51,921 bases of DNA from Paracoccaceae bacterium (GCA_024636555.1 JAGXGW010000032.1:1-51921), one strand, 5' to 3'. Positions 36,030-47,340 are shown, counted from the first letter of the stretch. Notes: generated by a model not told the origin, from the letters alone. A program made the numbers and translations.

Positions 36030-36950
36030 TTATGCCACGGCGGGAATCTCGTCCATATGCACATCGACACCGGGCAAACGCGCCGTCATCGCTGGATCGC
36101 ACACGACCATCTCGTAGGCGCAGCGGCGCGCAAACAGCGCGCGAAGAAGGTCATTCGTCAACGCATGGCCCGCACGGTGCCCGGTATAGGCCCCGACCAG
36201 CGGCGCGCCAGCCAGATAGAGATCACCCAGCGCGTCCAGCATCTTGTGGCGCACGGCCTCGTCACTGTGGCGCAGGCCGCCGGGCGACAGGATACGGTCA
36301 CCGTCCACCACGACGGCGTTTTCCAATGTGCCCCCCAAGGCAAGCCCCTTGGCGCGCATCACATCGACATCCGACTGGCGGCAGAAGGTGCGGCTGTCAC
36401 ACAATTCGCGCACGAATGTTCCGTTCGACATGGTCAGCACCTTCGACTGGGTGCCGATCGCGGAATCGTCAAACTTTATCGTGAAATCAATGGACAGGAC
36501 ATCAGAGGGGGTGAGCCGCGCCCATGCTTCGCCGCGCTGCACCTCCACGGGTTCAAGCACGCGGATCGCGCGGACCGGAACGGCCTGCGCGCGCACACCA
36601 CGCGACAGGATCGCACGGACAAAAACGGCAGAACTGCCATCGAGGATCGGCACTTCGGGGCCATCCAACTCGATCAGAGCATTATGCACACCGCATCCTG
36701 CCAGTGCGGCCATGACGTGCTCGACCGTCGACACGGTGACGCCGGCGGCATTTTCCAGCAAGGTGCAGAGCGGCGACTGGTGCACGCAATCCCAGCGGGC
36801 CGGAATCATCACGTCACCGAAACGGATATCGCTTCGGCGAAACCAGATACCATGTTCGGCGGCTGCAGGGCGGATCACCATCTGCACGGGCTGCCCCGAA
36901 TGCAGACCCACGCCGGTAAAGCGTAGCGGTGATTTCAATGTATGCTGCAC
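36030..36950 (-). CDS. lpxC: UDP-3-O-acyl-N-acetylglucosamine deacetylase
   Basis: 306 residues, the committed step of lipid A synthesis. E77 and H78 in STVEHVMAAL supply the general base and first zinc ligand. H235 and D239 in RHKMLDALGDL complete the zinc site, and H262 in YTGHRAGHALTN is the catalytic histidine. The start is a GTG (codon QHTLKSPLRFTGVGLHSG follows) with GAGG seven bases ahead. The upstream in-frame ATG would add a 58-residue tail foreign to the family. It lies after ftsZ on the same strand but beyond an ftsZ terminator. Confidence 0.95.
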   Translation of the reverse strand: MQHTLKSPLRFTGVGLHSGQPVQMVIRPAAAEHGIWFRRSDIRFGDVMIPARWDCVHQSPLCTLLENAAGVTVSTVEHVMAALAGCGVHNALIELDGPEVPILDGSSAVFVRAILSRGVRAQAVPVRAIRVLEPVEVQRGEAWARLTPSDVLSIDFTIKFDDSAIGTQSKVLTMSNGTFVRELCDSRTFCRQSDVDVMRAKGLALGGTLENAVVVDGDRILSPGGLRHSDEAVRHKMLDALGDLYLAGAPLVGAYTGHRAGHALTNDLLRALFARRCAYEMVVCDPAMTARLPGVDVHMDEIPAVA

Positions 36951-37126
36951 TTCAAACCTCGTCCCAGTCCAATTCCATGCGGTGTCACCCCGCGTTGCCG
37001 GGAAGATAGGGATGTGACGTATGCGTAACAATTCAATCTTTGTAACGGCTTGAAACAATCGCCTCAACGCGTGCGCGGAAAATTGCCGCGTTGCGGCGCA
37101 AACGCTATCAACCCTTTGCCACAAAT

Positions 37127-37151
37127 GAAAAAGACCGCCCCGTGGCGGTCT
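37127..37151 (-). terminator. Rho-independent terminator of ftsZ
   Basis: On the minus strand the stem AGACCGCC / GGCGGTCT with a four-base loop is followed by TTTTTC. It lies 37 bases after the ftsZ stop and before lpxC, so it closes the dcw transcription unit. Confidence 0.85.
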
Positions 37152-37187
37152 GTTCCAAACGTTTGCGTGATGCGCCGGACGGGCGGA

Positions 37188-38888
37188 TCAGTTGGCCTGA
37201 CGGCGCAGGAAAGCCGGAATTTCGATCCGCTCCTGATCAGGATCGGGCGCTTCCGTCGGGTTGCTGCGCGCTTGCTGGGCGTAACCCTGCGGTGCCTGAC
37301 CGCGCACGGGCGGCTGCTGGCGCTGCGGTTGCGGCGCGGCGCGCTCCTGTCCCTCGGAGGCCTGTCCGGTCATGCGGTTGATCAGCGAGTTGATGCCGAA
37401 ACGCGCGCGCTGCTCGGGCTCGTGTGCCTGCTGCGGGACCGGGCGGTGCTGGGCCGCCTGCGGTGCCGCCTTGCTCACGGCTTGCTGCAGACGCGCCATG
37501 GCTTCGGGCGACGGCGTGCCGGGCGCAGGTGCGCGGGGAGCGACGTAATTATGCGCGTCATCCTCGAATTCGTCCTGAACCGGCTGGAACTGCGCCACGC
37601 GGGGCTGATAGGCGGGGGGCGGCAGCGCGTCGTCATGCTGCGTGTTCTGGTCGTTGTAACGGTTGCGCTGCGCTGCGGGGGCAGGCTGCTGCTCTTCAAG
37701 ATCCTCAAAGAATGTCGGCTCCGGCGCGCGTTGCTGCGCGGGGCGCTGCTGTGCGGGCTGATGCGTCTGAACAGGTGCCGGCGCTGCGGCCCGCGCTGGC
37801 GCGGGTTCCATTGCGGCAGCGGCAGGGCGCTGCTCTTCCGGCGCGCGATCCTCGGCCGTGACCGTCTGCGTCAGCGGCTGCGCCATACCACGGCGCGGAC
37901 GCGGCACCTCGGTATTCACCTCGACCGCGTCGATGCCCGTGGCGACGACACTCACACGCATCATGCCCTCCATCTCGGAATCCATCGTCGAGCCGACGAT
38001 GATATTCGCATCGGCATCCACTTCCTCGCGGATACGGTTGGCGGCCTCATCAAGCTCGAACAGCGTCAAATCGTGACCGCCGGTGATGTTGATCAGCACG
38101 CCCTTGGCACCGCGCAGGCTGATTTCGTCCAGCAGCGGGTTGGCGATTGCCTTTTCGGCGGCTTGGATCGCGCGATCCTCGCCCGATGCCTCGCCTGTAC
38201 CCATCATTGCCTTGCCCATCTCGTCCATGACAGCGCGGACATCGGCGAAGTCGAGGTTGATCAGGCCCGGACGCACCATCAGATCGGTCACACCCTTGAC
38301 GCCCTGATAGAGCACATCGTCGGCCATCGAGAAGGCTTCGGTAAATGTGGTTTTTTCGTTGGCCAGACGGAACAGGTTCTGGTTCGGAATGATGATCAGC
38401 GTATCGACCATCTTTTGCAGTGCCTCGACGCCTTCCTCGGCCTGACGCATCCGCTTGGCGCCCTCGAACTGGAACGGCTTGGTCACGACACCGACGGTCA
38501 GCACACCCAGCTCCCGCGCGGCCTGCGCGATGATCGGCGCGGCCCCGGTGCCGGTGCCGCCGCCCATTCCGGCGGTGATGAAGCACATATGCGCGCCAGC
38601 CAGATGATCAACGATCTGTTCGATGCTTTCCTCGGCGGCTGCGGCACCGACAGAGGCGCGCGCGCCGGCACCCAGACCTTCCGTGACCTTGACGCCAAGC
38701 TGGATCCGGTTCGGCGCATTGCTTTGCTGCAGTGCCTGCGCGTCGGTATTGGCCACGACGAACTCGACCCCGGTCAGCTTTTTCTCGATCATGTTATTGA
38801 CCGCGTTGCCGCCTGCGCCGCCTACACCGAAAACGGTGATACGTGGCTTGAGCTCTTCCTGTCCGGGCATCGAAAGGTTCAATGTCAT
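37188..38888 (-). CDS. ftsZ: Cell division protein FtsZ
   Basis: 566 residues, the tubulin-like GTPase forming the division ring. The N-terminal part has [13 protein letters not shown] and the tubulin signature [10 protein letters not shown]. The polymerising domain ends near residue 320. A ~230-residue linker rich in Gln, Pro and Ala follows, much longer than in enterobacteria but usual for this group. The conserved C-terminal peptide [10 protein letters not shown] binds FtsA and other partners. It follows ftsA by 173 bases on the same strand. The start ATG 38888 follows AGGCGG. Confidence 0.97.
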   Translation of the reverse strand: MTLNLSMPGQEELKPRITVFGVGGAGGNAVNNMIEKKLTGVEFVVANTDAQALQQSNAPNRIQLGVKVTEGLGAGARASVGAAAAEESIEQIVDHLAGAHMCFITAGMGGGTGTGAAPIIAQAARELGVLTVGVVTKPFQFEGAKRMRQAEEGVEALQKMVDTLIIIPNQNLFRLANEKTTFTEAFSMADDVLYQGVKGVTDLMVRPGLINLDFADVRAVMDEMGKAMMGTGEASGEDRAIQAAEKAIANPLLDEISLRGAKGVLINITGGHDLTLFELDEAANRIREEVDADANIIVGSTMDSEMEGMMRVSVVATGIDAVEVNTEVPRPRRGMAQPLTQTVTAEDRAPEEQRPAAAAMEPAPARAAAPAPVQTHQPAQQRPAQQRAPEPTFFEDLEEQQPAPAAQRNRYNDQNTQHDDALPPPAYQPRVAQFQPVQDEFEDDAHNYVAPRAPAPGTPSPEAMARLQQAVSKAAPQAAQHRPVPQQAHEPEQRARFGINSLINRMTGQASEGQERAAPQPQRQQPPVRGQAPQGYAQQARSNPTEAPDPDQERIEIPAFLRRQAN

Positions 38889-39061
38889 GATCTATCCGCC
38901 TGAGTTTTAGCCCGTATTCACGAGCGTTTTTGTGCCTATTCCAGTTCGATGTTAACCCGTACCGCTGGGATCGTCACCAAGAAAACGCGAATTCACCACT
39001 AAATATGGCAAATTTGAGCCGCTGTCACGCGGGATTTCGCCGATGACGCCAGATATAGCGG

Positions 39062-40396
39062 TTACCAGTTGTCCTTGAACCATTTCACAGCCCTCTTGAG
39101 CGACCTTGCGGGATAGCGATCCACGGGAATTTCGAAATCCCACCACTCGTCCTGCGGATGCGCCGCGAACAGGCACAGCCCCACGGCGCTGGCAAAACTC
39201 GGCCCCGTCACGGATTGCGGCAAACCGTGGACGCGCAGCGGACGGCCCAACCTGACCTGATGGCCAAGGATGCGGCTCGCCAGCCCGTCAAGGCCCGGAA
39301 TCTGGCTTGCCCCGCCGGTCAGCACGATCTGCTGGCTTGGCAGATGGTCGAATCCTGCCGCATCCAGACGGGCGCGCACCTCTTCGAGTATCTCCTCCAC
39401 GCGCGGGCGCATGATCCCGATCAACTCGGCGCGACTGACCGTGCGGCGGTCATGTTCCCAGTCTCCGGTGTCGCCGCCAATCTCGATCATCTCGCGGTCG
39501 TCCATGCCGGTTGCCACAACGCCGCCGTAAAAAGTCTTGATCCGCTCGGCCGTCGCTGTCGACACGCCCAGCCCCATCGAGATGTCGCCGGTCACGTGAT
39601 CGCCGCCCATCCGCACGGAATCGGCGAAGATCATGTGCTTTTTCATGAAGATCGAAATGCCGGTCGCGCCGCCGCCCATGTCGATACAGGCCGCACCCAG
39701 TTCCTGCTCGTCCTCGACCAGTGCGGAAATGCCCGACACGTAGGAGGAGGAGGCAACGCCCGCCAGTTCCAGATCGCAGCGTTTGACGCAATGTGCGAGG
39801 TTCTGGATCGCGGCACCGTCCACCGTCAGCATATGCATGTCCGTCGCCAGCCGCATACCCATCTGGCCGCGCGGATCGCTGAGGCCGGAGCGGTGATCGA
39901 GCGCGAAGTTCACGGGCTGGGCATGCAAGACCTCGCGGCCATCGCCGTAATCGGGCAGATCGCGGGCGCTGAGCACGCGGCTCACGTCCTGCTCGGTCAC
40001 AACATGGCCTTCCAGATCAATCGCGCCCGCCAGCCCGTAGCTGCGCGGATCGGCCCCCGCGAAACAGGCGATCACGTGATCGACACGGATATTCGCCATT
40101 TTCTGTGCCGCCTGCACCGCCGTGCGGATGGCGCGCTCGGTCTCCTGCATCGCGTCGATCTCGCCAAAGCGCACCCCGCGCGAGCGCGTGGTCGCGGCCC
40201 CGATCACCCGGAAGCCCGCCTGCCCCGCCATCGGCCCCACGCCGTCGGTCTCCGGTCCGCGATCAGCGCCGTCGAAGCGCAGCACCAGACAGGCGATCTT
40301 TGAACTGCCGACATCCAGAATGGCCACAACACCACGTTGCATGGCGGCACGGCGCATGTTCCGCATGGCGCGCTGGCTGTCATAAAGCTCGATCAT
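39062..40396 (-). CDS. ftsA: Cell division protein FtsA
   Basis: 444 residues of the actin-like membrane tether of FtsZ. Phosphate loops are seen in VAILDVGSSKIACLV and GAACIDMGGGATGISIF, with LTGGASQIPGL as the adenosine motif. The C-terminal KRAVKWFKDNW is the amphipathic membrane-binding helix. The start ATG 40396 overlaps the ftsQ stop (ATGA), which fixes it; the longer in-frame extension is not used. It is coupled to ftsQ. Confidence 0.96.
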   Translation of the reverse strand: MIELYDSQRAMRNMRRAAMQRGVVAILDVGSSKIACLVLRFDGADRGPETDGVGPMAGQAGFRVIGAATTRSRGVRFGEIDAMQETERAIRTAVQAAQKMANIRVDHVIACFAGADPRSYGLAGAIDLEGHVVTEQDVSRVLSARDLPDYGDGREVLHAQPVNFALDHRSGLSDPRGQMGMRLATDMHMLTVDGAAIQNLAHCVKRCDLELAGVASSSYVSGISALVEDEQELGAACIDMGGGATGISIFMKKHMIFADSVRMGGDHVTGDISMGLGVSTATAERIKTFYGGVVATGMDDREMIEIGGDTGDWEHDRRTVSRAELIGIMRPRVEEILEEVRARLDAAGFDHLPSQQIVLTGGASQIPGLDGLASRILGHQVRLGRPLRVHGLPQSVTGPSFASAVGLCLFAAHPQDEWWDFEIPVDRYPARSLKRAVKWFKDNW

Positions 40397-41268
40397 CGTC
40401 CTGCTATCCCTGCGTTTGTTTTTTGTAATTCGTGCCACTGTTCGACAGCGGTCGGGTTCATCCGGATCGTCGGTCTTGCGGCAAGGCGCATGTCCACCGT
40501 GGACAGGTCCCGCTCCAGCATCTCATGCACCTGCCCCAGCGCGATCACCCGCTCCAGCGCCTGCACGGGGGCCTCTTCGGGCAGAAGGATGCGCTGGTCA
40601 CGGTCGAGCACCACATCCCAGCGCCGCTCGCCCATCCGCACCAGACCGCGCATCCGCGCACCCAGCGGACCAGCCGCGCGCACCAGATCCAGCGCCTCGC
40701 CCACATGATTGTCGGCCCCCTCGCCCGCGATCAGCGGCAGGGTCGCGAAATCCTCGCGGGTGGTGGCCGGGCCAGTGATGAATCCGTCCGCGTCCAGCAC
40801 CTCAAGCCCCTCGGTGCTGCGCCACAGCACCGCCGGTATCCGCTCGGTCACATCGATCTGCAAAATCCCGCCCGAGCGCACCCGGACCCGCGCCTCGGCC
40901 ACGGCGGGCATCTCGCGGATCGTGAGAAGGATGGTCTCGAGATCCAGATCGAAACTGCTCACCGGAAAGGCAAGCTGCACCGTCTTGCGGATATCCTCGG
41001 CAACCGTGCTGCTCGCACCATCGATCGCCATCAGGTTGACCATGAATTCGGGCCGCGTCTGGAACTGCTCCTGCAGGTCGGTCACGGTCGAGACCAGAGC
41101 CTCGCGCCGCGTGTCATCGGCCAGATAGGCGGTGGCGCTGCCGAAGACGATGGCGAACGGCAGGCCGATCCGCAGCAGATTGCGGAAAAGCGGCGTCAAC
41201 ATCAGCCGCTGCATCCGGTAGGACCAGCGCGACGGTGCCGGATCGAGACGTGCGCCTACCTGTTGCAT
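40393..41268 (-). CDS. ftsQ: Cell division protein FtsQ
   Basis: 291 residues with a cytoplasmic N-terminus, one transmembrane helix (about residues 33-49), then the POTRA domain ([27 protein letters not shown]) and the FtsQ beta domain ([23 protein letters not shown]). FtsQ links early and late divisome proteins in the periplasm. Its first codons overlap the end of ddl by 13 bases and its stop overlaps the ftsA start, so all three are translationally coupled. Confidence 0.94.
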   Translation of the reverse strand: MQQVGARLDPAPSRWSYRMQRLMLTPLFRNLLRIGLPFAIVFGSATAYLADDTRREALVSTVTDLQEQFQTRPEFMVNLMAIDGASSTVAEDIRKTVQLAFPVSSFDLDLETILLTIREMPAVAEARVRVRSGGILQIDVTERIPAVLWRSTEGLEVLDADGFITGPATTREDFATLPLIAGEGADNHVGEALDLVRAAGPLGARMRGLVRMGERRWDVVLDRDQRILLPEEAPVQALERVIALGQVHEMLERDLSTVDMRLAARPTIRMNPTAVEQWHELQKTNAGIAGR

Positions 41269-42167
41269 GAGGCATCCTCCACCATCCAGGCGCAGAACTG
41301 CCCGAAGCTGAGGCCGGCCAGACCGGCATGTTCGGGCGACAGCGATGTCGGCGTCATGCCCGGCTGGGTATTGGTCTCCAGCAGCACCAGACCGTTCAGC
41401 CCGCGCGCATCGTCCCAGCGGAAATCGGTGCGCGTCACGCCGCGGCAGCCCAAGGCGCGATGCGCGCGCAGGGCGTAATCCAGACAGGCGTCATTGATCG
41501 CGGCAGGCAGGTCGGCAGGGCAGACATGCCGCGAGCCGCCGGGCTTGTATTTGGCATCGTAATCATACCAGCCGTCGGTGATGATCTCGGTCACGCCAAG
41601 CGCGCGGTCTCCCATCACGGTGACGGTCAGTTCGCGCCCCGGCGCATAGGCCTCGACCATCAGCACATCGGGCAGATCCGCAGGCAGCTGCGGCGCATCC
41701 ATGCCCTCGCGCACGATCACCACCCCGACAGAGGAGCCTTCGTCATAAGGTTTGACCACATAGGGCGGGCTCAGCACATGGGCCGCCGCAATCTCGGACT
41801 GCCTCGCCAGCACACTAGGCACAACCGGCAGACCTTCGGCGCGGTAGATATCCTTGGTGCGTTGCTTGTCCATCGCAAGGGCCGAGGCCAGAACGCCCGA
41901 ATGCGTATAGGGCAGACGCAGCCATTCCAGCAGCCCCTGCACACAGCCATCCTCGCCCCAGCGGCCATGCAGGGCGTTGAAGACAACAACGGGCGCGATT
42001 TCGGTCAGACGTGCTGGCAGGTCAGGCCCCGCGTCCAGCGCAATGACCTCGAATCCCTCATCCCTCAATGCTGCGGCGCATTCCTGACCTGACGACAGCG
42101 ACACCTCCCGTTCCGCCGAAGGGCCGCCCATCAATACCGCAACTCTGGGGGTTGTCCTGCCCGACAT
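41256..42167 (-). CDS. ddl: D-alanine--D-alanine ligase
   Basis: About 303 residues of an ATP-grasp ligase that joins two D-alanines for the peptidoglycan stem. The N-terminal [19 protein letters not shown] is the family signature. [15 protein letters not shown] is the ATP-binding strand, and [19 protein letters not shown] holds the metal ligands. ATG 42167 is used; an in-frame TTG six bases upstream has the better-spaced GAGG site and could be the true start. It lies 58 bases after murB and overlaps ftsQ. Confidence 0.95.
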   Translation of the reverse strand: MSGRTTPRVAVLMGGPSAEREVSLSSGQECAAALRDEGFEVIALDAGPDLPARLTEIAPVVVFNALHGRWGEDGCVQGLLEWLRLPYTHSGVLASALAMDKQRTKDIYRAEGLPVVPSVLARQSEIAAAHVLSPPYVVKPYDEGSSVGVVIVREGMDAPQLPADLPDVLMVEAYAPGRELTVTVMGDRALGVTEIITDGWYDYDAKYKPGGSRHVCPADLPAAINDACLDYALRAHRALGCRGVTRTDFRWDDARGLNGLVLLETNTQPGMTPTSLSPEHAGLAGLSFGQFCAWMVEDASCNR

Positions 42168-42225
42168 ACCCAATTCGTGCCTCAGTTCCCGGGCCTTGAA
42201 TGACCCTCATGTTTGATAGTGCCTG

Positions 42226-43167
42226 TTAACCGCAATCCGGGGCCGTTTCTCCGACCCTCATGATTTCCCACTGTAGCGTGATCCCGGTTGAATCGTAAAC
42301 CTTTTTTCGCACCTTCTCGCCAAGGTTTTCCAGATCGGCGGCAGTGGCACCGCCTGCGTTGATCATAAAGTTGGCATGCATCTCGCTCATCTGCGCGCCG
42401 CCCAGCTTTGCGCCGCGCAGGCCCGCATCCTCGATCAGTTTCCACGCCTTCAGATCGTGCACGTCATCGGCGCGTCCGGTGCTGGAAAAGCCTGCAGGGT
42501 TACGGAACGTGCTGCCTGCGCTGCGGTCTTTGGTGGGTTGGGTTGCATTGCGCTTGGCAAGCTGCGCCTCCATCTGCGCGGCCAGTTTCGCAGCGTCGCC
42601 GCGCGGTGCCTGAAACGTGGCCGAGACCAGCACCCAGCCCTCGGGCAGGCTGCTGTGGCGATAGGCGAATTCCAGCGCATCGCGCGCCAGCGTGACATGA
42701 CGGCCCTCGCGGGACACCGCATCCACGCTGACCAGTACATCGGCCACGTAACTGCCGTAGCAGCCCGCGTTCATCCGTACCGCGCCGCCGATACTGCCCG
42801 GAATGGTGCGCAGGAAGGTCAGGTCCAGCCCCGCCTCCGCCGCGCGCCGCGCCACATGCGCGTCAAGTGCGGCAGCCCCTGCGGTCACGCGGTCGCCATC
42901 GACCGTGATCGCGTTGAACCCCCGCCCCAGCCGGATCACGACCGCGCGCAGGCCGCCGTCGCGCACGATCAGGTTGCTGCCGACACCCATCGGGAACACG
43001 GGCACATCCGTATCCAGCGCCGCCAGAAACGCCGCCAGATCATCCGCATCCGCAGGTTGATAAATCCAGTCCGCAGGCCCGCCCACCCGCAACCATGTCA
43101 GCGCGGATAGTGGCTTGTCGGCTGTCAGCGTTCCGCGCAGCCCCTCGATCCGGTCCGGTTGCGGCAT
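42226..43167 (-). CDS. murB: UDP-N-acetylenolpyruvoylglucosamine reductase
   Basis: 313 residues. An FAD enzyme making UDP-N-acetylmuramate. [14 protein letters not shown] and [17 protein letters not shown] are the flavin-binding strands, [16 protein letters not shown] a catalytic loop, and AGSTFRNP carries the conserved serine proton donor. The start ATG 43167 is one base after the stop of the DUF2484 gene, so the two are coupled. Confidence 0.95.
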   Translation of the reverse strand: MPQPDRIEGLRGTLTADKPLSALTWLRVGGPADWIYQPADADDLAAFLAALDTDVPVFPMGVGSNLIVRDGGLRAVVIRLGRGFNAITVDGDRVTAGAAALDAHVARRAAEAGLDLTFLRTIPGSIGGAVRMNAGCYGSYVADVLVSVDAVSREGRHVTLARDALEFAYRHSSLPEGWVLVSATFQAPRGDAAKLAAQMEAQLAKRNATQPTKDRSAGSTFRNPAGFSSTGRADDVHDLKAWKLIEDAGLRGAKLGGAQMSEMHANFMINAGGATAADLENLGEKVRKKVYDSTGITLQWEIMRVGETAPDCG

Positions 43168-43168
43168 C

Positions 43169-43417
43169 TCATTTCTCCAGTTTCTGGCGCATCCAGCGGC
43201 CCAGATACAGCACCGGCCAGCGCAACATGCTCATCCCTGCCAGCATCACCAGAAGCCCGATGACGGGGCCGTTTTCATAAGTCACATAGCCCAGAAGGGG
43301 AATACCCAGAAGGATCAGCACATACGCGCGCCGCCAATGGTTATCACCCGAGGGAAGGATCGCGGCAACATTTGCCGCAAGCGCCCAGAGACAGGCAAGG
43401 ATCAAGGATGTGCTCAC
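43169..43417 (-). CDS. DUF2484 small membrane protein within the dcw cluster
   Basis: 82 residues from a GTG start ([20 protein letters not shown] follows) with GGAGG upstream. Two or three hydrophobic segments alternate with [10 protein letters not shown] and GYVTYENGP, the conserved motifs of the DUF2484 family found in Rhodobacteraceae. It sits between murC and murB, one base from murB, in an otherwise fully assigned cell-wall operon. Its role is unknown; a part in wall synthesis or division is inferred from position only. A start further upstream would run through repeat copy F and is rejected. Confidence 0.85.
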   Translation of the reverse strand: MSTSLILACLWALAANVAAILPSGDNHWRRAYVLILLGIPLLGYVTYENGPVIGLLVMLAGMSMLRWPVLYLGRWMRQKLEK

Positions 43418-43430
43418 GCGCCCCGCCTCC

Positions 43431-43458
43431 CCTGCTTCTTCTTGCTCCAAATATCCAA
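43431..43458 (-). repeat. Dispersed 3'-end element, copy F
   Basis: On the minus strand: TTGGATATTTG, GA, GCAAGAAGAAGCAGG. It begins 49 bases past the murC stop, in the sense direction, inside the dcw transcription unit and ahead of DUF2484. Confidence 0.75.
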
Positions 43459-43507
43459 GAGCCTCCCGCGCCGCACCGCATGACCTATGCGGGGGCAGCA
43501 CACCGGA

Positions 43508-44905
43508 TCAGCCCTGCATCCGGGCAGGCAGGTTGTTCGCCCATGTGCTGATCGTGCCGGCACCCAGACAGACCACCATATCGCCCGGCCCCGTCTGCTC
43601 GCGCACCAGACGCAGCAAATCGTCCTCGTCCGTGACCGCGCGCGCGTGGCGATGGCCGTGCCGGATCAGACCGGCCACCAGATCGTCGCGGCTGGCACCG
43701 TCCAGCGGGGCCTCGCCTGCGGCATAGACTTCCGAGATGGCGACCACATCGGCCTCGTTGAAACAGCCGCAGAAATCCTCGAACAGACTGGCAAGCCGCG
43801 AGTAGCGGTGCGGCTGGTGCACCGCGATGACGCGGCCCTCCGTTGCCTGACGCGCCGCTTTCAGCACGGCGGCGATTTCCACAGGGTGATGGCCATAATC
43901 GTCGATGATGGTGACGCCGTTCACCTCGCCGACCTTGGTAAACCGCCGGTTGACGCCGCCAAAGGCCGCCAGCGCGCCGCGGATCTCCTCGGCTTTCATG
44001 CCCAGATGCCGCGCCACCGCCACCGCCGCCAAAGCGTTGGAGACGTTGTGATCGCCCGGCATCGGCAGCGAGCAATCCGCGATCACGATATCCTCGGTCT
44101 GCAATGCGATGTCGAAATACGCCACCCCGCCTTCGTAGCGCAGGTTCAGCGCGCGCACATCGGCCTGCGCGTTGAACCCGTAGGTGATGATGCGCCGGTC
44201 GGTGATGCGCCCCACAAGGCTGCGGACCTCGGGGTGATCGGTGCAGCACACGGCCACGCCGTAGAAGGGGATATTCGACACGAAATCGACAAAGCCCTGT
44301 TTAAGCTGCTCGAAATCGCCCCAATGCTCCATATGTTCGGGGTCGATATTGGTCACGATCGCGATTGTGGCGGGCAGGCGGTTGAAGGTGCCGTCACTCT
44401 CGTCGGCCTCCACCACCATCCATTCGCCCTGCCCCATTCGCGCGTTCGAGCCGTAAGCGTGGATGATCCCGCCGTTCACCACCGTCGGGTCCACCCCGCC
44501 CGCTACCAGTACCTCGGCCACCATTGTCGTGGTCGTGGTCTTGCCATGGGTGCCGGCCACGGCGATGTTGGATTTCAGCCGCATCAGCTCGGCCAGCATC
44601 TCGGCGCGGCGCACGACCGGCAGGCCCAGACGGCGCGCCTCGTCCAGTTCCGGATTGCCCGGTTTGATCGCGCTGGAGATCACGACAACCTGCGCGCCGG
44701 TCAGGTTCTCGGCTGCCTGCCCCTCGAACACGGTGGCCCCCAGCCCAGCCAGACGGTCGGTGATTTTGGTCGTCTTCTGATCGGACCCCTGCACGGTATA
44801 GCCGTGGTTCAACAAGACCTCGGCGATGCCGGACATGCCGATGCCGCCGATGCCGACGAAATGGATGGGGCCGACATCGCCGGGGAGTTTGGTGGCCGCG
44901 TTCAT
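43508..44905 (-). CDS. murC: UDP-N-acetylmuramate--L-alanine ligase
   Basis: 465 residues. It adds L-alanine as the first residue of the peptidoglycan stem. The N-terminal [17 protein letters not shown] binds [16 protein letters not shown] is the ATP loop, and [10 protein letters not shown] a conserved late motif. The start ATG 44905 overlaps the murG stop (ATGA); the same frame stays open far upstream across murG but that is not coding. Essential and intact. Confidence 0.97.
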   Translation of the reverse strand: MNAATKLPGDVGPIHFVGIGGIGMSGIAEVLLNHGYTVQGSDQKTTKITDRLAGLGATVFEGQAAENLTGAQVVVISSAIKPGNPELDEARRLGLPVVRRAEMLAELMRLKSNIAVAGTHGKTTTTTMVAEVLVAGGVDPTVVNGGIIHAYGSNARMGQGEWMVVEADESDGTFNRLPATIAIVTNIDPEHMEHWGDFEQLKQGFVDFVSNIPFYGVAVCCTDHPEVRSLVGRITDRRIITYGFNAQADVRALNLRYEGGVAYFDIALQTEDIVIADCSLPMPGDHNVSNALAAVAVARHLGMKAEEIRGALAAFGGVNRRFTKVGEVNGVTIIDDYGHHPVEIAAVLKAARQATEGRVIAVHQPHRYSRLASLFEDFCGCFNEADVVAISEVYAAGEAPLDGASRDDLVAGLIRHGHRHARAVTDEDDLLRLVREQTGPGDMVVCLGAGTISTWANNLPARMQG

Positions 44906-46035
44906 CTTCTGCCTTTCGGGGTATTTCGTGTTCTGGTGCGCCCGCTTTCCGCCAGTGTCTCGACCATATCCGCCAGCGTTTGCGCGGCATCGGGTCGTCC
45001 CACCGTCAGGGCCGCACGGGCCATATCCTCGGCCCCTTGCGGATTGTCCAGCACCAGCATGATCTGTTCGGCCAGCGCCTGCGCGTTCAGCCTGCGTTCG
45101 GGGATCAGGATCGCCGCCCCCGCATCGACCAGCGCGCGCGCATTGGCGCTTTGATGGTCGGCGGTCGCCGCCGCAAAGGGGACAAGGATCGACGGGCGCC
45201 CGATCACGCTGAGATCGGCGACGGAGGAGGCACCGGCGCGGCTGATGACAAGCTGCGCCTCGCTCATCCGGCGCGGCACATCGCGAAAGAAAGGCTGCAC
45301 ATCCGCGTCGATGCCGTGTGCTGCGTAAAAGGCGGTGACGCGCTCGGCATCCTCGGCGCGGGCCTGATGGCTGACACGGATGTTGCGGCGCGCCGCGTCC
45401 CGCATCAGCGCCACCGCTTCGGGCACCACATCCGACAGGATGCGCGCGCCTTGCGAGCCGCCCATCACGAGTATCGACATCGGATAGTCGCCGGGCGCGA
45501 TATAGCCCGCACCCGCACGGTCCAGCACGGCGGCGCGCACCGGATTGCCGACATCCACCCCCGCCACGCCTTCGGGCAGATCGGTGGGCCATGTGCCGCA
45601 GGCGACGCTGTCCACGCGCGGCGCGAACAGCTTGTTGACGCGGCCCAGCACGCCGTTTTGTTCGTGGATCATCCGCGGCAGACGCAGCAATGTCGCCGCC
45701 GCCATCGCCGGAATCGCCGGATAGCCGCCAAAGCCCACCACAGCGGCAGGCCGGTCGCCGCGCATCCGCCACAGCGCACCCAGCACGCCGCCCAGAATGC
45801 GGAACGGCACCAGTACGCGTGCCAGCATGCCGCCACGCGCGAAAGTGGCGCTGGCGATCTGCTCGATCTCGACCGAATGGGGAAAGCCGCCCGTATAGCG
45901 CGCGCCGCGCGCATCGGTGCTCAGTTTCACGCGCCAACCGCGCCGCAGCATCACCTCGGCAAGCGCCTGCGCGGGGAACATATGCCCCCCCGTTCCGCCC
46001 GCGGCGATGACAAGGAGCGGCGCGTCGACGTTCAT
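44902..46035 (-). CDS. murG: UDP-GlcNAc--lipid I N-acetylglucosaminyltransferase
   Basis: 377 residues. It makes lipid II on the inner face of the membrane. [17 protein letters not shown] is the N-terminal glycine loop, [13 protein letters not shown] the second one, and [24 protein letters not shown] the donor-binding region. The start overlaps the ftsW stop and its stop overlaps the murC start, each by four bases, so the three genes are coupled. Confidence 0.97.
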   Translation of the reverse strand: MNVDAPLLVIAAGGTGGHMFPAQALAEVMLRRGWRVKLSTDARGARYTGGFPHSVEIEQIASATFARGGMLARVLVPFRILGGVLGALWRMRGDRPAAVVGFGGYPAIPAMAAATLLRLPRMIHEQNGVLGRVNKLFAPRVDSVACGTWPTDLPEGVAGVDVGNPVRAAVLDRAGAGYIAPGDYPMSILVMGGSQGARILSDVVPEAVALMRDAARRNIRVSHQARAEDAERVTAFYAAHGIDADVQPFFRDVPRRMSEAQLVISRAGASSVADLSVIGRPSILVPFAAATADHQSANARALVDAGAAILIPERRLNAQALAEQIMLVLDNPQGAEDMARAALTVGRPDAAQTLADMVETLAESGRTRTRNTPKGRR

Positions 46036-47198
46036 CTGACCCGCCCCCTCAGGATATCTCCGATCTCGCCCTGCGGCCTTGTCCGGGTAAAGGCCAGCAA
46101 CATGCCGATGGCGATGCCACCCGCGATCAGCGAGGAGCCGCCATAGCTGACGAACGGCAGCGTCATGCCCTTGGCGGGCAGCAGCCGCACGGCCACGCCC
46201 ATGTTGATCAGCGCCTGCACGCCGAACATGCAGGCCATGCCGGTGCCGGCCAGCCGGATGAACGGATCACGCTCGCGCATCAGCCGCATCAGCGAGCGGA
46301 CCACCACGATGGCGTAAAGCGCGATGATGCACAGCACCAGCACCAGCCCGTATTCCTCGGCCGCGACCGCGATGATGAAATCGGTATGCGCATCGGGAAG
46401 CGACCATTTCACCTCGCCGCCACCCACGCCGACGCCGAAAAAGCCGCCCTCCTGAATGGCGTTGGTGGCATAGCCAAGCTGGGTGCGCGGATCGACATCG
46501 GGGGTGAGAAAGCCGTCGATGCGGCGCGCGAAATGCTCGGAATTGTTATAGGCGAACGAGCCGCCCAGCACGACAAGCCCGGCAATCGCCACCAAGAGCA
46601 CGATCGGCGCGCCGGCCACGAAATACATCACGCCCCAGCCGAACAGCACCAGCGCGGCCTGTCCGAAATCGGGCTGCACGGCCAGCAAAAGCACGATGAT
46701 CACCGCAAGGATCAGCGACCAAAGCCGCCCCGGCGGGCCGTTGATCTCCTGTCCGGCGGCCAGCATCCATGCGGCCACGACGATGAAACCGGGCTTGAGG
46801 AATTCCGACGGCTGCACAGAGGCAAAGCCCAGCGAGTACCAGCGCATCGCACCCTTGCCGAAATCGGTGCCGAAAAATGGCAGGCCCATCAGCGCAATAA
46901 GCGCCCCGACAAAGCCCACAACCGCGAGACGGCGCACCAGAATCGGGCTCATCATCGAGGTCAGGAACATCGCGATCAGGGCCAGACCGCCGAACATGGC
47001 CTGACGCTCGACGTAATAGAAGGGAGGAAGGCCTGTTTTCGAGGCCAGCGGCGGCGAGGCGGCAAAGCCCAGCAGCAATCCGATCCCGAACAGGATCAGG
47101 ATGCACGACATCGACCAACTGTCGATGGTACGCCACCATTTGGGAAGAACGGGCTCTGCGTTCCTGACAGGAACCGAGCCATAGACCATCTCTGTCAT
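46032..47198 (-). CDS. ftsW: Peptidoglycan glycosyltransferase FtsW
   Basis: 388 residues with about ten transmembrane helices, of the SEDS family. [32 protein letters not shown], and [13 protein letters not shown] near the end are its hallmarks; the aspartate in QPDFGQ is the catalytic residue known for the family. With FtsI it builds septal peptidoglycan. It opens the ftsW-murG-murC run and is divergent from the flavoprotein gene at 47341, which separates it from murD. Confidence 0.96.
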   Translation of the reverse strand: MTEMVYGSVPVRNAEPVLPKWWRTIDSWSMSCILILFGIGLLLGFAASPPLASKTGLPPFYYVERQAMFGGLALIAMFLTSMMSPILVRRLAVVGFVGALIALMGLPFFGTDFGKGAMRWYSLGFASVQPSEFLKPGFIVVAAWMLAAGQEINGPPGRLWSLILAVIIVLLLAVQPDFGQAALVLFGWGVMYFVAGAPIVLLVAIAGLVVLGGSFAYNNSEHFARRIDGFLTPDVDPRTQLGYATNAIQEGGFFGVGVGGGEVKWSLPDAHTDFIIAVAAEEYGLVLVLCIIALYAIVVVRSLMRLMRERDPFIRLAGTGMACMFGVQALINMGVAVRLLPAKGMTLPFVSYGGSSLIAGGIAIGMLLAFTRTRPQGEIGDILRGRVR

Positions 47199-47340
47199 GG
47201 ATTAACCGCCGTACACTGCCTCGAAGAACGTCCCTTTGCGGGATCTGTGTCAAAGTGTAGCGCGAAAATATCCGCAATGGAAGCTTTAACGCTTCTTAAT
47301 CCCCTTGCCTTGGGGTCCAATTCACGGCACCTCGCCCTCC

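Noticed and set aside
43508-45937. 809-codon minus-strand frame that includes MurC
   Set aside because: Only the part from ATG 44905 is MurC; the upstream part is an off-frame reading of murG. The murC start is fixed by its ATGA overlap with the murG stop.
47286-47299. CtrA-like site TTAA-N6-TTAA between ftsW and the flavoprotein gene
   Set aside because: The CtrA consensus needs seven bases between the half sites; the spacing here is six, and such AT-rich steps are common in promoter regions.
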